Below, piece after piece: positions 15,470 to 19,772 of a DNA stretch of 19,772 nucleotides; the stretch's first letter is position 1; each line of letters begins with the position of its first letter. Where the stretch lies: NCBI GenBank assembly GCA_964537685.1, contig CAZICM010000102.1, positions 1-19,772 on the forward strand. Reading direction: 5' to 3'. The position numbers and the translations under genes are program-made. Source of the stretch: CAZICM01 sp964537685 (lineage in GTDB: Bacteria > Myxococcota_A > Polyangia > Polyangiales > Polyangiaceae). The notes beneath the pieces were generated by a model, which saw only the letters and a program-made list of their open reading frames with translations, ran no database searches and was not told where the DNA came from.

Positions 15470-16093
15470 CTATGAACCGTATTCGTCCTCAAGCGCCTTC
15501 GCCGTCTTGTCGTCCAGCTCGCCCGTCGGCTCTATCCCTTTGATGCGCTGAAAATCCGATATCGCTTGCTTGGTTTCGTCGTCGAGATCGCCGTGTATGC
15601 CGCCTTCGTAGAGCCGGAAGTTTCTCAGCCGTCCCTGCGCTCCCGATGCCTGTTTCGCCGGATCGATGTGTCCAAGCGCCAGCGTGTAGCGCTGCCTCCG
15701 CTTCGGCAAAAATAAAGTCACCGTGCTTAAATCCGCGGGGATATCGGCCTTCAGCTTGCCCGAACCGTCGGTCTTGCCTTCTATTTCTTCGCCCAAGAGC
15801 CCCAGCACATAAGGCTCGTTCGGCAGAGGTTTTAGGTTTGCCGTCAGCTTTAAATGAATCGTCGCCTTCTCGAGCTTGACTTGAAAGGTGTGCCGCTTCT
15901 TCGTCTCGGCCGACTCCATCTTGCGCGTCCGATCGGGCACAAACACCTTGTCGCCCGGATGGAGCACATTGGGATCTTTGCGCTTGTCGCGCAGCTCTTG
16001 ATTCTGGCCGGCCTCCCACAAAAGCTTCCAGGGCATGCCGTGCTTGGCCGCGATGCTCGCGATGCAATCCCCTTGCTTTACCGTGTAATACAT
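15470..16093 (-). CDS. LysM and peptidoglycan-binding domain protein, VgrG-linked
   Basis: A 207-residue protein. Residues 2-53 are a LysM domain (YYTVKQGDCIASIAAKHG, then NVLHPGDKVFVP), which binds N-acetylglucosamine glycans. A middle beta-rich segment (~65-130) resembles an Ig-like or carboxypeptidase-regulatory fold. The C-terminal ~150-205 (GRLRNFRLY, ETKQAISDFQRIKG, LDDKTAKALED) is a PG_binding_1 domain. There is no signal peptide, so export by another route such as the type VI machine would be needed. AAGGAG precedes the start, and it follows the M23 gene by 21 nt. Proteins of this layout are common beside vgrG genes in myxobacteria. Confidence 0.85.
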   Translation of the reverse strand: MYYTVKQGDCIASIAAKHGMPWKLLWEAGQNQELRDKRKDPNVLHPGDKVFVPDRTRKMESAETKKRHTFQVKLEKATIHLKLTANLKPLPNEPYVLGLLGEEIEGKTDGSGKLKADIPADLSTVTLFLPKRRQRYTLALGHIDPAKQASGAQGRLRNFRLYEGGIHGDLDDETKQAISDFQRIKGIEPTGELDDKTAKALEDEYGS

Positions 16094-16114
16094 GGCTCTT
16101 CGCTCCTTCGCGCT

Positions 16115-16894
16115 CTATTCCGTCGGCATGTTCTTGCGCCACTGCGCAAGATAGGGCGTTGGATTGATTAAATCCGAGCGGCGCTGATATGGCGGGTTGC
16201 CCCTCACCGTGAGCCCTCCCGATGCCTGACCGCTGTACATCTCCAAATGGAGCATGTCGGACGGTACGCGAATCCCCACCAAATGCCCTACGCGCGCAAT
16301 GCGCTGGCCCGCTTGGACTTTGTCGCCTTCGCGCACCGTGGTCTTCGATTGGATCTCGCCATAGCGGATCACAAAGTCGCCGTGATCGACTTCCAGCGCA
16401 TAGGTGTCGCAATAAAAATAATAAGGTCCGCGAATCACCTTGCCGTTTCTTACGGCATGTATCCAAGTGCCCAGCGGCGCATAGAGATCGCAGCCCGCAT
16501 GCTTGCGGCCCCCGCTTCGCCCAGACCCAAAGCTGCCCGGATTCTTCGTCCAGCTTTCCGAGTACACACGCGAGAGCGGAAAATACGTGCCGCCTCCGCC
16601 CGTTGTGGCCACCGGCGTATGAGGCGGGGTCGCTGTGTCCACGCCCGAACCGATATTGGTCGCATTGGGATTTTCGAGCAGCGACCAGGTTTTAGGGCCA
16701 ACGACGCCATCATCGCGCTCGCCGTGCTTGCGCTGAAACGCCTTGACGGCTTGCAGCGTGCCCGGGCCGAAATAGCCGTCGGTGCCCACATGGAAACCCC
16801 AGCGAAGAAGCTGTCGCTGCATCGTTTGAACCTCATCGCGTAAATGAGGGGAATGATCGGGATAACCGTCGTTCAGTCGAAGTGTCGGATGCAT
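16115..16894 (-). CDS. PG_binding_1 plus M23 metallopeptidase-like protein, candidate type VI cargo
   Basis: A 259-residue protein without a signal peptide. Residues ~18-73 are a PG_binding_1 domain (MQRQLLRWGF, GPGTLQAVKAFQRKHG, VVGPKTWSLLE). After a Gly/Thr linker, residues ~125-225 form an M23 (LytM-like) domain: RKHAGCDLYAPLGTWIHAV has zinc ligands His132 and Asp136, VDHGDFVIRYGE follows, and DMLHLEM has His216. In the classic HxH motif the first His is the catalytic base; here that position is Met214. I believe some phage and secretion-linked M23 relatives share this MLHxE form, so activity is uncertain. M23 enzymes cut peptidoglycan cross-bridges. Divergent from vgrG across ~140 nt; first gene of a three-gene operon. 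Confidence 0.85.
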   Translation of the reverse strand: MHPTLRLNDGYPDHSPHLRDEVQTMQRQLLRWGFHVGTDGYFGPGTLQAVKAFQRKHGERDDGVVGPKTWSLLENPNATNIGSGVDTATPPHTPVATTGGGGTYFPLSRVYSESWTKNPGSFGSGRSGGRKHAGCDLYAPLGTWIHAVRNGKVIRGPYYFYCDTYALEVDHGDFVIRYGEIQSKTTVREGDKVQAGQRIARVGHLVGIRVPSDMLHLEMYSGQASGGLTVRGNPPYQRRSDLINPTPYLAQWRKNMPTE

Positions 16895-17035
16895 GGCTAA
16901 ATCCGCCTAGGAGTGTAAGCCATAAACAGGGGCTTCCTCCACTGTTTGCTTACGGTGTATGTTCAGAAGCCGGGCCGGGCGCCGCCGCCTTGGGGCATCC
17001 GCTTCTGCCCACCTGCCAAATGGAGGAACCGGGTC

Positions 17036-19117
17036 ATGCCGGTCTTAGAGCTGTCTTTTGCATCCGGAGAATCTTCTCTCGGTGTGCGCCGGTTTTCGGT
17101 GCATGAAACGCTTTCCAGCTTGTTTTCAGTGTCCGTCTGGGCGCGCTCGGAGAATCCGGGTGTCGATTTAGAGGCGCTGATCGGTCAGGAGGCTTCGCTG
17201 CGTGTTCAGAGCGGCGTGAAATTCGCGCGGCTCGGCGGGGCACGGCTGTGGACGGGCATTGTCAGCAATGCTCAGCAGGTGCAGGCCGTGATTCCCGGAG
17301 GCGGCACCAAGGAGCTTTCGACCTATTACGTGCGCATTGTGCCCAAGCTGTGGCTTTTGACCCAGAAGCGCAATTACCGGGTGTTCCAGCACCAATCGAT
17401 TCCAGACATCGTTGAAAAGATTTTGGGCGACTGGGCGATCGAGCCGACGTGGAAGCTGGGCGGAGAACATCCCAAGCTCGAGTTTAAGGTTCAGTACGCG
17501 GAGAGCGACTACTCGTTTATCAGCCGGCTCTTGGAGGAGGCCGGGATTGCCTTCTGGTTCCCCGATGATGACAACAACGGCTCAAAGCTGTTTTTGGGCG
17601 ACAAGCTCGAGTCGGGCGAGCTGAGGCCGGGCGAGGCGCTGAGTTTCGTCGACAATCCCAATCAAGAGGCCGAAAAAGAATTTGTCACGCGGGTTCGCAT
17701 TTCCCACGAAGTGAAGCCGGGCGCGCATGTGATGCGGTCTTTTGATTTCCGCAATCCGACCTTTAATTTAATGGGCGACGGCCCTCAGCTTATGGGCGCG
17801 GATGGGCGTTTCGAGCAATATCACTACGAACCCAACTCATTTAATATTGAGACCGACAAGGGCGGCAACACACCGGTCGCGGACGACAAAGGCACGGCGA
17901 GACATAGCGAAGCCTATGGGCGGGAGCGGGCCGAAAAGCGTTTATTGGCCGAGCGTTCGGGGCACCGGGCCGTCACATTCGACACAAACACCATCGATTT
18001 ATGGCCTGGGCAAATTCTAAAAATTGACCGGCATCCCCACGGTGAAATCAACGATTCGAGCAAGCTTCTGGTGACAGAGTTTTCGGTCGAAGGCACACCG
18101 GAAGGCGAATGGAACATGTCGGCGAGGGCCGTGTTTACGGATATGCCTTACCGGCCTCAGAACAAGACGCCCAAACCCCGGGTTGAAGGCGTACAGAGCG
18201 CGCTGGTCGTCGGACCGAAGGGCCAAGAGATTCACACCGATGAATTTGGCCGGGTTCGCGTGCATTTTCCCTGGGATCGGGAAAGCAAATCGGACGATTT
18301 CAGTTCGCTGTGGGTGCGCGTAAGCCAGGGCTGGGCGGGCACGGGTTATGGAATGATTGTGATTCCGCGCATTGGCCAAGAAGTATTGGTGGCCTTTGTG
18401 GCGGGCGATCCCGATCAGCCCATTGTGGTTGGCCGGGTATTCAACGCGACGCAGACGCCGCCCTATAAATTGCCCGAACACAAGACAAGAAGCACCTGGA
18501 AGAGCGACTCATCGCTGGGCTCGGACGGCTTTAACGAGATTATGTTCGAGGATCTCAAAGGCCACGAACTCGTATGGGAACAGGCGCAGAAGAACCGGAG
18601 GCGCCTGGTCAAAAACGACGAGTTTATAACCGTCGTCCACGATCGGCAGAAACTGGTCAAGCACGACGAAACCGAGCGAACGCTGGGTTTTGTAAAGATC
18701 TACATCGGCAAAGATCAAGACATTGTCATCAAGCATGACAAGCGCGAGCGCGTAGAAGGCAATAGCCATTTGCGCATATACGGCAAACGCAACCAACAGG
18801 TGGATGGCAAGCAATCCCTAACGGTAAAGGGCGACCGGCATGAGATTGTCGAGAAGAATCATGCGCTTGCGGCCGGCGAAGAGATTCATATCTCGGCGGG
18901 CACCCAACTGGTCATCGAAGCCGATCAGGACATTACGATCAAAGGTCCGGGCGGCTTTGTACGCATTGATTCGAGCGGCGTGATCATCAACGGCAAGACA
19001 GTAAAGATCAACAGCGGCGGATCGCCTGGATCGGGCAAAGGCTCGAGCCCGGATGCACCGGTTGAAGCGGTGGAAGGCAATACCGACGACGTGAGCAAGA
19101 CGCTCATTGGTCAATAG
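17036..19117 (+). CDS. vgrG: Type VI secretion tip protein VgrG (TssI)
   Basis: A 693-residue VgrG, the trimeric spike that caps the Hcp tube and carries effectors. I chose the ATG at 17036 (MPVLELSFASGE) because GGAGG lies at 17022-17026 and the family start aligns there; the longer frame from 16946 has no family match. Residues ~1-380 are the gp27-like hub (ALIGQEASLRV, YDFISRL-like SDYSFISRLLEEAGI). The gp5-type OB fold follows at ~396-470 (DEFGRVRVHFPWDRE, SLWVRVSQGWAGTGYG, IGQEVLVAFVAGDPDQP). The rest is the beta-helix spike. The C-terminal extension is short, so this is not an evolved toxin VgrG. PAAR follows 24 nt downstream. Confidence 0.95.
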   Translation: MPVLELSFASGESSLGVRRFSVHETLSSLFSVSVWARSENPGVDLEALIGQEASLRVQSGVKFARLGGARLWTGIVSNAQQVQAVIPGGGTKELSTYYVRIVPKLWLLTQKRNYRVFQHQSIPDIVEKILGDWAIEPTWKLGGEHPKLEFKVQYAESDYSFISRLLEEAGIAFWFPDDDNNGSKLFLGDKLESGELRPGEALSFVDNPNQEAEKEFVTRVRISHEVKPGAHVMRSFDFRNPTFNLMGDGPQLMGADGRFEQYHYEPNSFNIETDKGGNTPVADDKGTARHSEAYGRERAEKRLLAERSGHRAVTFDTNTIDLWPGQILKIDRHPHGEINDSSKLLVTEFSVEGTPEGEWNMSARAVFTDMPYRPQNKTPKPRVEGVQSALVVGPKGQEIHTDEFGRVRVHFPWDRESKSDDFSSLWVRVSQGWAGTGYGMIVIPRIGQEVLVAFVAGDPDQPIVVGRVFNATQTPPYKLPEHKTRSTWKSDSSLGSDGFNEIMFEDLKGHELVWEQAQKNRRRLVKNDEFITVVHDRQKLVKHDETERTLGFVKIYIGKDQDIVIKHDKRERVEGNSHLRIYGKRNQQVDGKQSLTVKGDRHEIVEKNHALAAGEEIHISAGTQLVIEADQDITIKGPGGFVRIDSSGVIINGKTVKINSGGSPGSGKGSSPDAPVEAVEGNTDDVSKTLIGQ

Positions 19118-19141
19118 AGCGATAGCGATAAGGAGAGGACG

Positions 19142-19510
19142 ATGCCTGCGGTATCACGCATCACAGATCTGCATACCTGTCCCGCGCACGGCGGAGGTCC
19201 GGTCATTACGGGCGAAACCTCGGTCATCATTGGCAATCAGCCGGTAGCGCGGGTAGGCGACAAAATGGTCTGCGGGCCATCCGTCGATGTGATTGTTCAA
19301 GGGGAAAACTCAGTAACCGTGGGATATATGCCTGTAGCCCGCATTGGCGACGGAACGGCGCACGGCGGAAAGCTATCCAAAGGCGATCCCACGGTTATCA
19401 TCGGCTCGAGTCCTCAGAACGAAACACTAAAAACGGACAAGCCTTTCTGCGAAGAATGCGAACGCGCGAGAAAAGAAGAGGAAGCGCGGGCCCAGCGCGG
19501 AAAGGCATAG
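19142..19510 (+). CDS. PAAR-domain spike protein
   Basis: A 122-residue PAAR protein that sharpens the VgrG spike and can anchor cargo. Visible features are CPAHGGGPVITG, VIIGNQPVARVGDKMVCG, NSVTVGYMPVARIGDGTAHGG and PTVIIGSS, the usual PAAR repeats with Cys and His for zinc. The last ~25 residues are charged and include FCEECERARKEEE, an extra CxxC outside the core. AAGGAG lies just before the start; vgrG ends 24 nt upstream. Confidence 0.93.
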   Translation: MPAVSRITDLHTCPAHGGGPVITGETSVIIGNQPVARVGDKMVCGPSVDVIVQGENSVTVGYMPVARIGDGTAHGGKLSKGDPTVIIGSSPQNETLKTDKPFCEECERARKEEEARAQRGKA

Positions 19511-19513
19511 CCG

Positions 19514-19772
19514 ATGACGCCTCGATGCATTGTAGAAGTGCGCTGGGGGAAGCTCGGCGGCGAAAAAGCCGTCATTGAACCGGGCAAAACGCTGCGGGTG
19601 GGGCGCACATCGAGGGCCGATTTTGAGATTGCGCACGATAGCAAGATGTCGAATGTGCATTTTGAGCTGTCGTGGGATGGCAAGACATGCACGCTGCGCG
19701 ATTTAGGAAGCATGGCGGGGACCGAGCTTCACGGCGAAAAGATAGGCAAAGAGGCGACTGTACGGCATGGGG
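19514..19772 (+). CDS. FHA-domain protein (partial, cut by window edge)
   Basis: The first 86 codons are visible. Residues ~25-80 show the FHA phosphothreonine-binding core: LRVGRTSRADFEIAHDSKMS, NVHFELSWDG and LRDLGSMAGTELHG, with the GR and SxxH positions kept. The usual DLGSTNGT reads DLGSMAGT, so the conserved Asn is lost. It begins 3 nt after the PAAR stop, in the same operon. FHA proteins near type VI genes usually take part in phospho-dependent control or in assembly (as Fha1/TagH); what follows the FHA domain here cannot be seen. Confidence 0.88.
   Translation, partial: MTPRCIVEVRWGKLGGEKAVIEPGKTLRVGRTSRADFEIAHDSKMSNVHFELSWDGKTCTLRDLGSMAGTELHGEKIGKEATVRHG

Noticed and set aside
15489..16466. 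325-codon minus-strand frame overlapping the LysM and M23 genes
   Set aside because: It is out of frame with two clear domain proteins on the same strand and its product is an Arg-rich shadow.
16247..16843. 198-codon plus-strand frame opposite the M23 gene
   Set aside because: The minus strand encodes clear PG_binding and M23 motifs; the plus frame is a shadow.

Overview
The window reads as a fragment of a Myxococcota (deltaproteobacterial, probably Polyangia-like) chromosome. The supporting signs are a cysteine-rich lipoprotein with CxDGVKN-type repeats, a secreted TPR/PEGA-type protein, a membrane-anchored protein with two kinase-like domains, an SpvB/FG-GAP toxin-like lipoprotein, and a VgrG cluster with LysM, M23, PAAR and FHA genes. 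The genus cannot be told from this sequence alone.

Layout. (1) Positions 1-1804, minus strand: the N-terminal ~600 residues of a large SpvB/TcB-like, FG-GAP-containing lipoprotein that runs off the left edge. (2) 1805-2434: no convincing gene; a block of about eight 42-bp tandem units. (3) 2435-7056: a type I-C CRISPR adaptation module (cas4, cas1, cas2), a 200-nt leader, and an array of 34 repeats and 33 spacers. No cas3, cas5c, cas8c or cas7 is present on either side. (4) 7057-7595: gene-poor. (5) 7596-12628: four co-directional genes for envelope proteins and a tandem pseudokinase. (6) 12686-14304: three tandem XRE-family HTH genes. A lone CRISPR-like repeat sits just before the second, and a fragment of a cysteine-rich lipoprotein gene is fused to the front of the third. 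(7) 14400-14945: a DUF4256 gene. (8) 15069-16894, minus strand: three genes (unknown protein, LysM protein, M23 peptidase-like protein) divergent from vgrG. (9) 17036-19772: vgrG, PAAR and an FHA gene cut by the right edge.

How the parts work together. Cas4-Cas1-Cas2 should capture new spacers into the adjacent array, but interference would have to be supplied from elsewhere in the genome. The 7596-12628 block looks like one transcription unit building an envelope-associated assembly with a membrane-bound kinase-like scaffold. The 15-19.7 kb block is a type VI secretion tip-and-cargo cluster: VgrG and PAAR form the spike, and the divergent peptidoglycan-binding proteins are likely cargo or accessory proteins.

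The most unusual observations are the CRISPR-like repeat in the 5' leader of an HTH gene, the lipoprotein/HTH chimera and other echoes of the 7.4-10.4 kb locus at 12.6-13.9 kb, the double pseudokinase, and the adaptation-only CRISPR locus.
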